Positions 46,658 to 56,002 of a stretch of DNA of 64,000 nt are shown piece after piece. A program made the position numbers and the translations under genes. The DNA is from Sphingomonadaceae bacterium. GTDB lineage: Bacteria > Pseudomonadota > Alphaproteobacteria > Sphingomonadales > Sphingomonadaceae. Under the pieces are notes generated by a model that saw only the letters and a program-made list of their open reading frames with translations, was not told the origin of the DNA and did not search any database. Numbering within the stretch: the stretch's first letter is position 1; each line of letters begins with the position of its first letter. The DNA lies in contig JACKLA010000003.1 in the NCBI GenBank assembly GCA_024236155.1, positions 124,001 to 188,000 on the forward strand, read 5' to 3'.

Positions 46658-48028
46658 TTACCGGTCGGGCGGCAAATCGAGTATAAAGCGCGCCCCTTGT
46701 CCGGGCGCGCTTTCTACATCCAGCTCCCCGCCCATAGCGCGGGCAATCCGGCGGGATATGTAGAGCCCCAGCCCCGATCCGCCATCACCGCTGCGGCCGA
46801 GGCGCTCGAATTTTTCAAAGATAACGTCCTGTTGCGCCTGATCGAGACCTGGCCCTTCATCCGCCACCCAGATTCGAGCGGTATTGTCACGTTCCTCGAT
46901 ACCAATAGTCACCGTCGAACTGTCTGGGGAATAGCGGATCGCGTTCCCGACAAGGTTGAGCAAAATCTGCAGAACACGGCGGAACTCAGCAACTGCCGGG
47001 ACGCTCGCGGTCATGTCGGGACTTACGAGCGTAATGCTCTTCTCCTGCGCGCGGACGGACAGGATACCCGCAGCCCGGCGAGCCACATCGCCGAGGTCAA
47101 TCTGGTCTGGCGCGGTCGAAAAATCTTCGGATTCGACAACCTCGAGATCCGACAGATCCTCGATCAGCGACAGCAAATGCTGCCCGGCGCTAGCGATGTC
47201 GGCTGCGTATGAGCTGTATTCTTCTGCGAGCGGCCCGGCCATCTTGGTACGGATCGTCTCGGCATTGGCGATAATCCGCGCAATCGGCTGACGCAGCACG
47301 GGTGCCAGCTCACGACCGATCGAATGGGTGACACCCTTGGCACGCACGACCGGTTCGCTCGCTACCGGGGCGAGTATCCGGTCCGGGATCAGGTATAGCT
47401 CGAAGCCCTCCGCACCGGTCCGCGCCGCACCAAGTGGCACCAGATGAACCGACCAGCTGCGTTCCGATCCGGCGATGGAGCAATGCGCGCCGTCGAGCAG
47501 CCGCCAGTGCATCGGTTGACGGTGAGTGTCGCCGGGAAAGGTCACGAAATCGGTCCATGGCCGCCCGACTGCCGCCCCCATCGCAGCAACCGTATCGACC
47601 ACATCAGCCGCCCGGCCGTCTACCGCAAGAATACCCTGGGCCGGGTCGAGCCGCGCCGCGATCTCCGCCACGCTGCGGTCTACATCGAGCCGTCGCTGTT
47701 CGTATTGCGGGTCGGATTCGACTTCATAGGGCGTTGCCTGCCAGCTGGATATGCCAAGCAGGCAACCGCCGGCCTTCTCGTCTGGAACGACTTCCACCCA
47801 GCCCTCGATCCGTTCCTCGCCGTCGAAGGCGCTAAAACCCCGCGACACCTGCCGCTGGTTTGCGAGGCACTGGAAAACAGCTTCGCGCAGTTCGGGGATT
47901 GCGATAGTTCCGGGCAACTCGCCGCCACAGCGCAATTGCAGCGCCGCAAGCGGGTCTTGAGCCTCCGCCAAATGGCCGTCAGCGTCGACTTTCGCGCGGG
48001 CGAGGAATGTGCCGGTAAGGCGTGCCAT
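46658..48028 (-). CDS. Histidine-kinase-like ATPase protein lacking the phospho-acceptor histidine
   Basis: 456 residues, no membrane helix. The N-terminal 230 residues look like sensor (PAS-like) modules. A dimerisation helix region follows at about 235-300: PVLRQPIARIIANAETI aligns with the H-box HELRTPLNAIxGFAExI, but Pro243 stands at the histidine; the nearest His is H235. The ATP-binding domain is intact: N-box LLNLVGNAIRYSP, G1 VADEGPGLD, F-box FEKFERLG and G2 GGSGLGLYISRRI. It may bind ATP without classic autophosphorylation, or be a pseudokinase. Four nt separate it from the upstream DUF2336-like gene. Confidence 0.85.
   Translation of the reverse strand: MARLTGTFLARAKVDADGHLAEAQDPLAALQLRCGGELPGTIAIPELREAVFQCLANQRQVSRGFSAFDGEERIEGWVEVVPDEKAGGCLLGISSWQATPYEVESDPQYEQRRLDVDRSVAEIAARLDPAQGILAVDGRAADVVDTVAAMGAAVGRPWTDFVTFPGDTHRQPMHWRLLDGAHCSIAGSERSWSVHLVPLGAARTGAEGFELYLIPDRILAPVASEPVVRAKGVTHSIGRELAPVLRQPIARIIANAETIRTKMAGPLAEEYSSYAADIASAGQHLLSLIEDLSDLEVVESEDFSTAPDQIDLGDVARRAAGILSVRAQEKSITLVSPDMTASVPAVAEFRRVLQILLNLVGNAIRYSPDSSTVTIGIEERDNTARIWVADEGPGLDQAQQDVIFEKFERLGRSGDGGSGLGLYISRRIARAMGGELDVESAPGQGARFILDLPPDR
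46685..46713. terminator. Perfect hairpin serving gltA, embedded in the convergent gene's 3' end
   Basis: AAAGCGCGCCC at 46685-46695 pairs perfectly with GGGCGCGCTTT at 46703-46713 across a 7-nt loop. It starts 44 nt after the gltA stop. The flanking A and T runs are short but work in both directions. It lies inside the last codons of the kinase-like gene. Confidence 0.6.
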
Positions 48029-48031
48029 CGA

Positions 48032-48982
48032 TCAGTTCGTTTCCGGGTAGTCGCCGCCAGCAACAAGCATGGCTGCCGCACGGTCGATCCGCAGCGTCTC
48101 GAACCCTTCCGGCAAGGCAACATCGGGATGCAGGTACTGGAACTGCTCCTCAACTTCCCGGTGATCGAAACCCGCCGCCCGAAGCGAGAGCGCAAGGCGG
48201 CCCAGCTGCTGCTCGGTCGTTGCCAGCAGTGCAACATCCCGCGATTGCTCGGTCGCCGAAGCGAGCGTCGAAGCGAAAAGCGACAGGCCGCCATGCCCGA
48301 CTGACAGTGCAGCCCGCGCGTCGCGCCCGAGTGCATGAACCATCCGGCTGAGCAGGCCAATGCGGCCAGCACCTTCGTCGAAAGTGCTGCGAAGCGTCAT
48401 CTCCGCCTGCGCGGTGACTGTTTCCGTTCCGGGCCCGGCAAAACTGCGCCAGCGCATCAGCACCACGTCGAATATGGAACCCGGCAGTTCGCGCACCGGC
48501 AGTTCCATCCGCTCATGCTGCTGGAAGAACCGGGCTTGCGATGCGAGGATAGCCATGGCCCCGCCAGCAATCCCGGCATCCTTCGATGCGATCAGCGACT
48601 GGAGCATTGGTGAAACCACTGGATCGATACCGGATCGCTTTTGCAAGTGCCGCGCGGTCTGGGCTTCTATTGTCAGCGCATGGCAATGAAGCAGGAAGTC
48701 CTGCTCGCCGAGCAGGTCGGCAGCAAGGGATTCCGCGCCTGCCGCAACAAACGCCTCGACATCTTCTTCCCCCGCAGCCGATGCCTGTTCGCGAAGCAAC
48801 TGGCCGGCAACATCCATTGCCCTGCCGCGGATCGTCGCCACGACCTGGTCGTTGAACAGGACATTGGCCTCAGTCGCGACAAGATGCCCCAGTATCGGTG
48901 CAAGCGAGCCGAGCACAGCGTCGCCATGCGCGAGCTCGTCACGCATGATGGTTTCGACCGGGCTTTCGGCTTCGACGTTCAT
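48032..48982 (-). CDS. DUF2336-like alpha-helical protein
   Basis: 316 residues from the ATG at 48982, with AGGGGAA just upstream (a GTG one codon earlier is possible). Nearly all-helical, rich in Ala and Leu, without membrane segments or catalytic motifs; repeated units of the type LLSQMVHALGRDARAAL suggest HEAT-like repeats. In style it fits DUF2336, a family of alphaproteobacteria often found near two-component genes. It lies 4 nt upstream of the kinase-like gene, so the two probably work together. The family assignment is from memory of the pattern and moderately sure. Confidence 0.65.
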   Translation of the reverse strand: MNVEAESPVETIMRDELAHGDAVLGSLAPILGHLVATEANVLFNDQVVATIRGRAMDVAGQLLREQASAAGEEDVEAFVAAGAESLAADLLGEQDFLLHCHALTIEAQTARHLQKRSGIDPVVSPMLQSLIASKDAGIAGGAMAILASQARFFQQHERMELPVRELPGSIFDVVLMRWRSFAGPGTETVTAQAEMTLRSTFDEGAGRIGLLSRMVHALGRDARAALSVGHGGLSLFASTLASATEQSRDVALLATTEQQLGRLALSLRAAGFDHREVEEQFQYLHPDVALPEGFETLRIDRAAAMLVAGGDYPETN

Positions 48983-49019
48983 CACTTCCCCTGTGAACTG
49001 ATGCTCTACCTGCCTATGG

Positions 49020-50219
49020 TTAAACCTGTGTTAGCCTCAGGCGAAGGATTTGAACCAATCCATAGGCCATGGCAGCAAGCGCAAGCATTTGAGTCAAAGG
49101 CAGAATTACCATCGCACCGGCACCGATAGCCAGCCCGATACCAAGGATCGCCCGGTCGGAAAGCAATGGAACGGTCAATTCGTCCCTTGCGAGCGGTAAC
49201 AAATGCAACAGGCCCAGCAGCATTGTGGCGGCGAACAGGCCATCGATCCACACATATCCCGGCAAGGCGCGAATGACGGCGATCAATATCGCAAGATCGA
49301 GCAAAAGATGGCTCAACCTGCTCACCCACTTTCCAGCCCGATCCGGAAAATATCTGGTTTCAACAAGCTGCCCCAGGGAATTCACACTTCTCAGCAAGTA
49401 TGATCCCAACGCAACCAGTCCAAGCCCGGCAATCGCGTGACCAAACCCCGATGCGACGAACGAGCCCGCAATTGCAAGCCCAGCACCGAATCCCGTCCCG
49501 ATCCGAACCTTGCCCGGTGCATTGCTGCGCAAGGCAATTTGGGAAGTAGCTATGTCCGCCAAAGCGTTAACCGGGCGAAGCCAGCTGTCGCGTGCGATTG
49601 CGCCCTTTATTCGCCTGCGACTGAATTCTTCCGCCTGACTCGCTTCGGAAACCAGGCTCCAGTCCCCCGAAACGAGATATTCTCCATCAATGGCAGCAAT
49701 GGGCACGCCCGATTGCAAGCCAAGGCGCAACAGGCTGGAGATGCAGTCGATGTCGGGCGGCAGATCGTTGAGTTTGTCGACAATGGACCCGCGCAATATC
49801 ATTGCGCCAGCCCACGCACGCTCTCGGTCCATCCTTTCATAGCCAAGCGGTACGGCCTTGTCCGCCGGGAGCGAGAGAATCACATCACCCTTGCCGAAGT
49901 GCACCTGCGCGAGAGCTTGCACGGCAATCACGCCGTCGGCAAACACCAGCAGGCGGTCTTGCGAAGTAACCGCGCCTGCCAGCGCCTTGTGGTGGGGTGA
50001 GAGGATAAACCTGGCCCCGGCGGATTCTGCCCTGCGCTGGAGCGAAACGAGGCTCGGCCGCGTTCCATCGGCAAGGCAAACGACGCGCTCACAGCCGAGA
50101 GACAGCGCAACATCGAGCTGGCGGGCGATTATCGAGGCTCCGGCGGCCGGAAGATCGGAAATATACCCGGCATCGTCCTGCCGCGTCGTCTCACGCGCAG
50201 AAATCAAGGCAACAAGCAT
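49020..50219 (-). CDS. Uncharacterised two-part protein: nucleotidyltransferase-like head and polytopic membrane tail
   Basis: 399 residues. Residues 1-200 are soluble with an alternating strand-helix pattern (MLVALISAR, LGCERVVCLADGTRP, ARFILSPHHKALAGAV, LLVFADGVI, VILSLPADKAVPLGYERMD) like a sugar-nucleotidyltransferase Rossmann fold, but no clear metal or nucleotide motif is seen. Residues about 235-399 hold six or so membrane helices without the DGxxAR motif of CDP-alcohol phosphotransferases. The layout recalls bifunctional cytidylyltransferase-phosphatidyltransferases, yet signatures are missing. It lies between the DUF2336-like and Hpt-like genes. Function unknown. Confidence 0.65.
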   Translation of the reverse strand: MLVALISARETTRQDDAGYISDLPAAGASIIARQLDVALSLGCERVVCLADGTRPSLVSLQRRAESAGARFILSPHHKALAGAVTSQDRLLVFADGVIAVQALAQVHFGKGDVILSLPADKAVPLGYERMDRERAWAGAMILRGSIVDKLNDLPPDIDCISSLLRLGLQSGVPIAAIDGEYLVSGDWSLVSEASQAEEFSRRRIKGAIARDSWLRPVNALADIATSQIALRSNAPGKVRIGTGFGAGLAIAGSFVASGFGHAIAGLGLVALGSYLLRSVNSLGQLVETRYFPDRAGKWVSRLSHLLLDLAILIAVIRALPGYVWIDGLFAATMLLGLLHLLPLARDELTVPLLSDRAILGIGLAIGAGAMVILPLTQMLALAAMAYGLVQILRLRLTQV

Positions 50220-50290
50220 GGTATCACCGCCGGAAACATGGCGATGGCTTAGAACTGCAAATGGGGCGATGCCAAGCGCGGGCTGCTACT

Positions 50291-50599
50291 TCAGCCCCTT
50301 TCTCCCACGAATTCGCGGTGGAACGCCTCGATCCGGCGGATAACGGTTGGTTCGCCGGGGGCTGCCTGCACGGCCTCATCGGCCAAAGCGATCAGCCCAT
50401 CGGCATGGAAACTGGCTGCGAGGCCCTTCAGGCGCTGTGCCGCCATCTCCCAGTTCGCATCGCAGCGCGATCGCTTGAGAAGGTCGAGCTGGCGCGCGAC
50501 GCTCTCTGCAAAGGCGACGCGCAGCTCTGCCAGCAGCGCGGGATCTTCGCCCGCCGCTGCCGCGAATGTTGCGTCCAGATTTCCGCTTTCGAATACCAT
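50291..50599 (-). CDS. Hpt-like protein lacking the phospho-histidine
   Basis: 102 residues, all-helical, of the size of one histidine phosphotransfer domain. AAQRLKGLAASFHADGL at 53-69 aligns with the Hpt core AHxLKGxAxxxGA, but Gln55 occupies the position of the phosphorylated histidine. LKG and the following small residues, which pack the helix bundle, are kept. It may be a docking or decoy protein for response regulators. It lies between the two-part membrane protein and the divergent coiled-coil gene. Confidence 0.75.
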   Translation of the reverse strand: MVFESGNLDATFAAAAGEDPALLAELRVAFAESVARQLDLLKRSRCDANWEMAAQRLKGLAASFHADGLIALADEAVQAAPGEPTVIRRIEAFHREFVGERG

Positions 50600-50670
50600 A
50601 GCGTGCGCGCTTTATCGCAGTTTGGTTAAGCCGGGGTTTAACCTGCTGCAAACTGTGATATTCTCCAACC

Positions 50671-53289
50671 ATGACCGGGGGATCGAACATCAGGGCCATT
50701 GGCCCCGAAGATGGCGCGCAAAGCGATATTGCGAGCAGTGATGCTGCAGCCGAAGTTGCTGTGACAGAAGAAGAATTCGTCGATGAGTGGGAGCCTGAAG
50801 AGGATTTCCGCCCTTCGCGGATGCGCTGGTTTGTGCCGATCCTCGCCGCGTCGGCGATAGCAGGCTGGACCGGCTTTTTCGTTTGGGCACAGCAATCCAC
50901 CATTCTTGGAGGCGGCACGCCGCAGCAGTGGATCGGCTGGATCACGGCGTGGGCAGTACCTGTGCTTCTGGTCGTATCGCTATGGATTCTGGCAACGCGC
51001 AACAGCCGCCGCGAGGCCGTTCGTTTCGGCGAGGTTGCCGAAAGCCTTTCGGTCAAGTCCGCCGAACTCGAACAACGTCTTTCGGTGGTGAACCGCGAGC
51101 TGAGCCTTGCGCGTGAATTCCTCGCCGCTCAATCGCGCGAACTGGAATCGCTCGGTCGGCGCGCCAGCGAACGTCTCTCGGAAAATGCAGACCGCCTCCA
51201 ATCGCTTGTGGCGGAGAACAGCTATCAGATCGAATCGATTGCGGAGGTGAGCACGACCGCACTCGACAATATGAGCCGCTTGCGGGACGATCTTCCGGTT
51301 ATCGCCAATTCCGCCCGTGATGTATCCAACCAGATCGGGACGGCTGGCAGGACGGCGCATGGACAGGTCGCCGAACTGGTCACCGGGTTCGACCGCCTCA
51401 ACGCCTTCGGCAAGGCCAGCGAGCAGCAGGTTACTTCACTGCAGGAACGCATTGCCGAAACGCTCACACGTTTCGAAACCCGGACAGCCGAGATGCAGGA
51501 ACTCGTCGAGGCGCGATTTGCCGCACTTGGCGAGCGCAGCGAGAGCTTCCGCAGCGAACTCGATGGCCGCGAGGTCGACGCACTGGCCGCCATGCGGAGA
51601 CGCGCCGATGCGCTGGCTGAGGAATTCGGCAAGAGCCGGGCCTTGCTCGAGGAAGAGGAAGAGGAGGCACTTCGTTCGCTCAGGGCACGCCTGATGGCGC
51701 TGCGTGAAGAAGCCCAGACGGTGAGCCATTCGGTCCGCGAAGGCGAAGAGGACGCGCTGGGCCGCTGGAAAACGCAGGTCGGGACACTCGACAGCCAACT
51801 GCGCGAAGCCATCGCGGAAATCCAGCGCATCGATGAAGCGGCCCTCGCTTCGGCCAACCGCAAGCTCGATGCGTTGAAGCAAGAGGCCGAGACGGTTGAC
51901 GCCAATATTGCGGCACGCGACGCCAAACTGCTGGAGCAGATCGGTGAGCGGCAACGGACGCTTGCGCAGGATGAAGAGGCGGCTCTGGCACGTCTTGCAG
52001 AACGGCTCGTTGAGCTCGACGCCGCCATCGCCCATCGTCGCCAGGGCCAGTTGGAACAGGCAGATACCCTTGCCGAACGTGGTGAGGCCCTCGCTGCACG
52101 GATTGACGGCCTGCGTAGTGTGCTTGCCGACATTGCCGAGCAAGGCGACGCAACGCAGCACAGGATCGCCGCGAATGTTTCCAGCCTGGCCGACCAGCTG
52201 GACGAAAGCCAGACCCGCCTGTCAGGCGCAAGCCAGGCCGTTGCGGAGCTTACCGAGGCCAGCGTCAGGCTACTCGAACTGATCCAGGCCAGTTCCCAGC
52301 ATACCAACGATGTCTTGCCGGGCGCGCTGTCGGATGCAGAAGCGCGGCTTGAGGCCGCACGGGACAGTGCGACAGAACTTCAGGGCATGATCGGCGAAGC
52401 TGGCCGCAAGGGCGAAGACCTGTCCGCCTACGTTATCACAGCGCGCGATACGAGCCGTGAGGCAATCAAGGATCTCGATGCGCTGCAGCATCGCCTGTTC
52501 GAATCGCATGATGATCAGGAACGCCGGATTGCCGGATTGCGCCAGGGCCTGCATGAACTGAGCGCACAGAGCGACGAGCTAAGCGAACAGGCGCGTACCG
52601 CCCTGACCGAAGCGGTGACCGCACTTGAAGAAGCCACTCGCAGTGCCCCCGACAAGCTCGAAACCGTCATGTCCGAAAAGCTTGCTGCACTGGCGGAAAC
52701 TGTAAGCCAGCGCACCGCAATGCGTGTTGGTGAAGCCGTGGATTCGGGCATCGAGGATTCGATCACCCGCCTCGAAGATGCGGCAAACAAGGCCGCCGGA
52801 TCGGGCCGTGAGGTGACGATCCAGCTGCGTGACCAGCTCGCGATGGTCAATGAGCTTGCCGGCAACCTCGAAACCCGCGTTGCCCGCGCGCGCGAACTGG
52901 CGGAAGAGCAGGTCGGTAACGATTTCGCCCGCCGGGTGGCACTGATCACCGAGGCGCTCAATTCCAACTCGATCGATATCGCGAAGGCCCTGTCGAGCGA
53001 TGTGAGCGACACGGCCTGGGCTTCGTATCTGCGGGGTGACCGCGGTATTTTCACCCGCCGCGCAGTCCGCCTGCTGGACAATACCGAAGCGCGCGAGATC
53101 GCCGAAACCTACGATGCCGACCCCGACTTCCGCGAGAATGTCAGCCGCTATATCCATGATTTCGAGGCGATGTTGCGCACGATGCTTTCTACGCGCGATG
53201 GCAATGCGCTCGGCGTCACGCTGCTCAGTTCGGATATGGGCAAGCTCTACGTCGCATTGGCTCAGGCGATCGAGAGGCTGCGCGACTAG
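50671..53289 (+). CDS. Large coiled-coil membrane protein
   Basis: 872 residues. Acidic N-terminus (1-48), two membrane helices (about 52-72 and 86-107), then about 600 residues of nearly unbroken heptad-rich, Ala/Glu/Arg coiled coil with sections such as LLEEEEEEALRSLRARL. A folded C-terminal part of about 90 residues follows (AWASYLRGDRGIFTRRAVRLLD through MGKLYVALAQAIERLRD). The shape resembles methyl-accepting or apolipoprotein-like proteins, but there is no MCP signalling tip or HAMP domain. It may be a scaffold or polarity factor. Divergent from the Hpt-like gene by 71 bp and overlapping the DUF1467 gene by 4 nt at the end. Confidence 0.8.
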   Translation: MTGGSNIRAIGPEDGAQSDIASSDAAAEVAVTEEEFVDEWEPEEDFRPSRMRWFVPILAASAIAGWTGFFVWAQQSTILGGGTPQQWIGWITAWAVPVLLVVSLWILATRNSRREAVRFGEVAESLSVKSAELEQRLSVVNRELSLAREFLAAQSRELESLGRRASERLSENADRLQSLVAENSYQIESIAEVSTTALDNMSRLRDDLPVIANSARDVSNQIGTAGRTAHGQVAELVTGFDRLNAFGKASEQQVTSLQERIAETLTRFETRTAEMQELVEARFAALGERSESFRSELDGREVDALAAMRRRADALAEEFGKSRALLEEEEEEALRSLRARLMALREEAQTVSHSVREGEEDALGRWKTQVGTLDSQLREAIAEIQRIDEAALASANRKLDALKQEAETVDANIAARDAKLLEQIGERQRTLAQDEEAALARLAERLVELDAAIAHRRQGQLEQADTLAERGEALAARIDGLRSVLADIAEQGDATQHRIAANVSSLADQLDESQTRLSGASQAVAELTEASVRLLELIQASSQHTNDVLPGALSDAEARLEAARDSATELQGMIGEAGRKGEDLSAYVITARDTSREAIKDLDALQHRLFESHDDQERRIAGLRQGLHELSAQSDELSEQARTALTEAVTALEEATRSAPDKLETVMSEKLAALAETVSQRTAMRVGEAVDSGIEDSITRLEDAANKAAGSGREVTIQLRDQLAMVNELAGNLETRVARARELAEEQVGNDFARRVALITEALNSNSIDIAKALSSDVSDTAWASYLRGDRGIFTRRAVRLLDNTEAREIAETYDADPDFRENVSRYIHDFEAMLRTMLSTRDGNALGVTLLSSDMGKLYVALAQAIERLRD

Positions 53290-53570
53290 CTCGTCGGTGC
53301 TTCGAACAGCCAGCCAAGCAGGTTGATATCCTGCAGCCCGACCCATCCGTATATGTAGTTCAGCACGTAGATCGCGGTCAGCCCCGCAGCGATAAAGGTC
53401 GTGCGAATTGCCAGTCGACCCGGCCGGAAATTTGCCGGAGCACTATCAGCCTGTCCGGCGACCTTTGGCATACCGGCTTCGTCATGCGTCTTGATGCCAA
53501 ATGGCAATGACACGAAGGCGGTCATCACCCATACCAGCCCGTAGATTGCCAGGATCGAGGTCCACTGCAT
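53286..53570 (-). CDS. DUF1467 family small membrane protein
   Basis: 94 residues with two membrane helices (ILAIYGLVWVMTAFVSLPFGI and IRTTFIAAGLTAIYVLNYIYGWVGL) and a hydrophilic loop containing DEAGMPKVAGQADSAPAN, the family signature. The family lies downstream of rnj or nuo genes across alphaproteobacteria. Function unknown. It starts 4 nt after the rnj stop and overlaps the convergent coiled-coil gene by 4 nt. Confidence 0.9.
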   Translation of the reverse strand: MQWTSILAIYGLVWVMTAFVSLPFGIKTHDEAGMPKVAGQADSAPANFRPGRLAIRTTFIAAGLTAIYVLNYIYGWVGLQDINLLGWLFEAPTS

Positions 53571-53574
53571 TGCG

Positions 53575-55218
53575 TCAGCCCACCAGCATCACGCGCACCT
53601 GCGGGCGCTTGCCGCTCCACCGCTGGGCGGCCCTGCGGGTAGCAAGGCGCGCCGCTTCCTTGATCGATTCCGGGTCCTTGCGGGCAGACCCCTTCAGTCG
53701 ACCGATGGCAGAAGCCACGTCTTCCTTCGCCTCGTTGATGAAATCGGTCTCGTCTTCGTCGAGCGGCAGGCCGAGCGGTTCGATATGCGGTTGCAGCCCG
53801 GCATCGAGCGCAACGAAGACTGCTCCGTTGAAAGCAATCCGCCGCCGCATCGCAATGGCCTCCCCATCGGCGGGCACAATGATATCGCCATCGAGAACAA
53901 GCCGCCCTGCCCGCACTTCGGCCAGCTTGGCGGGCTTTCCCGGCGCAAGGCGGACGATATCGCCATTCTTCTGCACCACCGCCTGCGCTATGCCCTTCGA
54001 CAGGCCAAGCCGCGCCTGTTCCTGCATGTGACGCATCTCACCATGCACCGGCACGAGGATTTCAGGCCGCAGCCATTCGTACATTGCCTCAAGTTCCGGC
54101 CTGCCGGGATGCCCCGAGACGTGAATGTCGCTCTGCCGGTCGGTGACCATCACGATACCGCGTTCTGCCAGCTGGTTCTGGACCTTGCCGATAGCAAGCT
54201 CGTTGCCGGGTATCTGGCGGCTGGAAAACAGGATCACATCGCCGGCAGACAGCTCGATGGGATGATTGCCTTCCGCAATGCGCGATAGGGCGGCGCGCGG
54301 TTCACCCTGCCCGCCTGTTGCAACGATCAGCACCTCTCCGCGCGGCAGGCGCATGGCAGTGTCGAAATCAACCGGTTCGGGAAAATCGGTGAGGTAGCCG
54401 TTTGCCTGCGAGACTTCGAGTATACGATCGAGCGAACGGCCAGCCACGCAGATGCGCCGCCCTGTTTCCCGCGCCACCTCGCCCAGCGTATGCATCCGCG
54501 CGACGTTGGAAGCGAAGGTTGTTACCACCACACGCCTGCCGCGATGCCTGGCCACTTCTTCCATCAGGCCCCGAAACACGGCACCCTCCGACCCGCTGGG
54601 GTTGGGATTGAAGGCATTTGTGGAATCGCAAACCAGCGCAAGCACGCCCTCATCGCCCAGCGCCGTCAGCTCTTCTTCCGTCGTCGGCTCGCCAATGATC
54701 GGGTCTTCGTCTAGCTTCCAGTCGCCCGTGTGAAAAACGCGGCCATGCGGTGTTTCGATGACCAGTGCGTTGCCCTCGGCGATCGAGTGGGCAAGCGGGA
54801 CATAACTGACCGTGAACGGGCCGAGATCGAAGGGATCGAGATCGTCGATCTCGTGCAGCACCACGCTCTGGCTGAGCCCAGCTTCTTCCAACTTTCGCCG
54901 TACCAGTTCCGCTGTGAACGGGGTCGCATAGAGCGGCACGTCCAGTTCAGCAGCGAAATAGGGTACCGCGCCGATGTGATCCTCGTGTCCGTGCGTGAGG
55001 ACGATGCCGAGCAGGTCCTTCGTCCGATCCTCGATGAACTCGAGATCGGCAAAAACAAGGTCCACACCCGGATATTCGTTCCCGCCGAAGGTCATGCCGA
55101 GGTCAACCATCAGCCATTTGCCATCGCAGCCGTAAAGATTGACGTTCATGCCAATCTCGCCCGACCCGCCAAGGGCAAGGAAAAGCAGTTCGTCTTCGGG
55201 CGTGTAGTCTTTCTTCAC
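53575..55218 (-). CDS. rnj: Ribonuclease J
   Basis: 547 residues. Metallo-beta-lactamase/beta-CASP nuclease with endo- and 5'-3' exonuclease activity in RNA decay and rRNA maturation. Metal site THGHEDHIG (H76, H78, D80, H81), then later [36 protein letters not shown], and the beta-[13 protein letters not shown] and [10 protein letters not shown]...PVHGEMRHM. Length fits alphaproteobacterial RNase J. The ATG overlaps the coaX stop by 4 nt. Confidence 0.97.
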   Translation of the reverse strand: MKKDYTPEDELLFLALGGSGEIGMNVNLYGCDGKWLMVDLGMTFGGNEYPGVDLVFADLEFIEDRTKDLLGIVLTHGHEDHIGAVPYFAAELDVPLYATPFTAELVRRKLEEAGLSQSVVLHEIDDLDPFDLGPFTVSYVPLAHSIAEGNALVIETPHGRVFHTGDWKLDEDPIIGEPTTEEELTALGDEGVLALVCDSTNAFNPNPSGSEGAVFRGLMEEVARHRGRRVVVTTFASNVARMHTLGEVARETGRRICVAGRSLDRILEVSQANGYLTDFPEPVDFDTAMRLPRGEVLIVATGGQGEPRAALSRIAEGNHPIELSAGDVILFSSRQIPGNELAIGKVQNQLAERGIVMVTDRQSDIHVSGHPGRPELEAMYEWLRPEILVPVHGEMRHMQEQARLGLSKGIAQAVVQKNGDIVRLAPGKPAKLAEVRAGRLVLDGDIIVPADGEAIAMRRRIAFNGAVFVALDAGLQPHIEPLGLPLDEDETDFINEAKEDVASAIGRLKGSARKDPESIKEAARLATRRAAQRWSGKRPQVRVMLVG

Positions 55219-55991
55219 TTGGCGGCACGCTCCGCAAGGATCGCAAGGCCATGGATGGTCAGGTCGGCATCGACATGATCGAAAATCTCGGTTTTCTGGT
55301 CGAACAGGATTGCGAGGCCACCGGTGGCAACCACCTTGGCCGGCCTTCCGATTTCGACGCGCATGCGGGCAATCAGGCCCTCCATCATTGCAACGTGAGC
55401 CCAGAAGATGCCGATCAGCATCTGGTCTTCGGTGTTGCGACCGATCACGCTGGTCGTCTCGGGCGCACGAATGGCAATGCGCGGCAGCTTGGCCGTCTTG
55501 CCGACCAATGCATCGAGCGAGAGGTTGATACCGGGCGCGATAATCCCGCCTTTATATGTGCCGTTGAAATCGATCGCCTCGAACTTGGTCGCCGTGCCGA
55601 AATCGACCACGATCAGGTCGCCGCCATATTTCTCATGCGCAGCAAGGATGTTGAGCGCGCGATCGGCACCCAGCGAGCTTGGCTGGTCGACATCGATCGC
55701 GAAGGGCCAGGCCGCTTCCCCCTGCCCGGCGATTATGGGCGTGAGGCCGAAATACTTCTCTGCCAGAACGGTAAGGTTGTGGTTTGCACGCGGTACGACC
55801 GAAGCGAAGATGATCCGGGTGACATCCTGCCGTTCGTAACCCTCGATCTTAAGAAGCTGGAGCAGCCACACAGCATATTCATCGCCAGTTCGGCGCGGAT
55901 CGGTTGCAATGCGCCAGCGCGCCTTGATCTCACGCCCATCAAACAGCGCGAAGACAACATTTGTGTTCCCGACATCGGCGGCAAGCAGCAT
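55215..55991 (-). CDS. coaX: Type III pantothenate kinase
   Basis: 258 residues. First step of coenzyme A synthesis, an ASKHA-fold kinase needing a monovalent cation. [19 protein letters not shown] has the phosphate loop with catalytic Asp6, [11 protein letters not shown] the pantothenate-binding segment, and [14 protein letters not shown] the second phosphate motif. It follows birA by 11 nt and overlaps rnj. This is the CoaX type, not CoaA. Confidence 0.97.
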   Translation of the reverse strand: MLLAADVGNTNVVFALFDGREIKARWRIATDPRRTGDEYAVWLLQLLKIEGYERQDVTRIIFASVVPRANHNLTVLAEKYFGLTPIIAGQGEAAWPFAIDVDQPSSLGADRALNILAAHEKYGGDLIVVDFGTATKFEAIDFNGTYKGGIIAPGINLSLDALVGKTAKLPRIAIRAPETTSVIGRNTEDQMLIGIFWAHVAMMEGLIARMRVEIGRPAKVVATGGLAILFDQKTEIFDHVDADLTIHGLAILAERAAK

Positions 55992-56002
55992 TTCAGCCTC
56001 CT

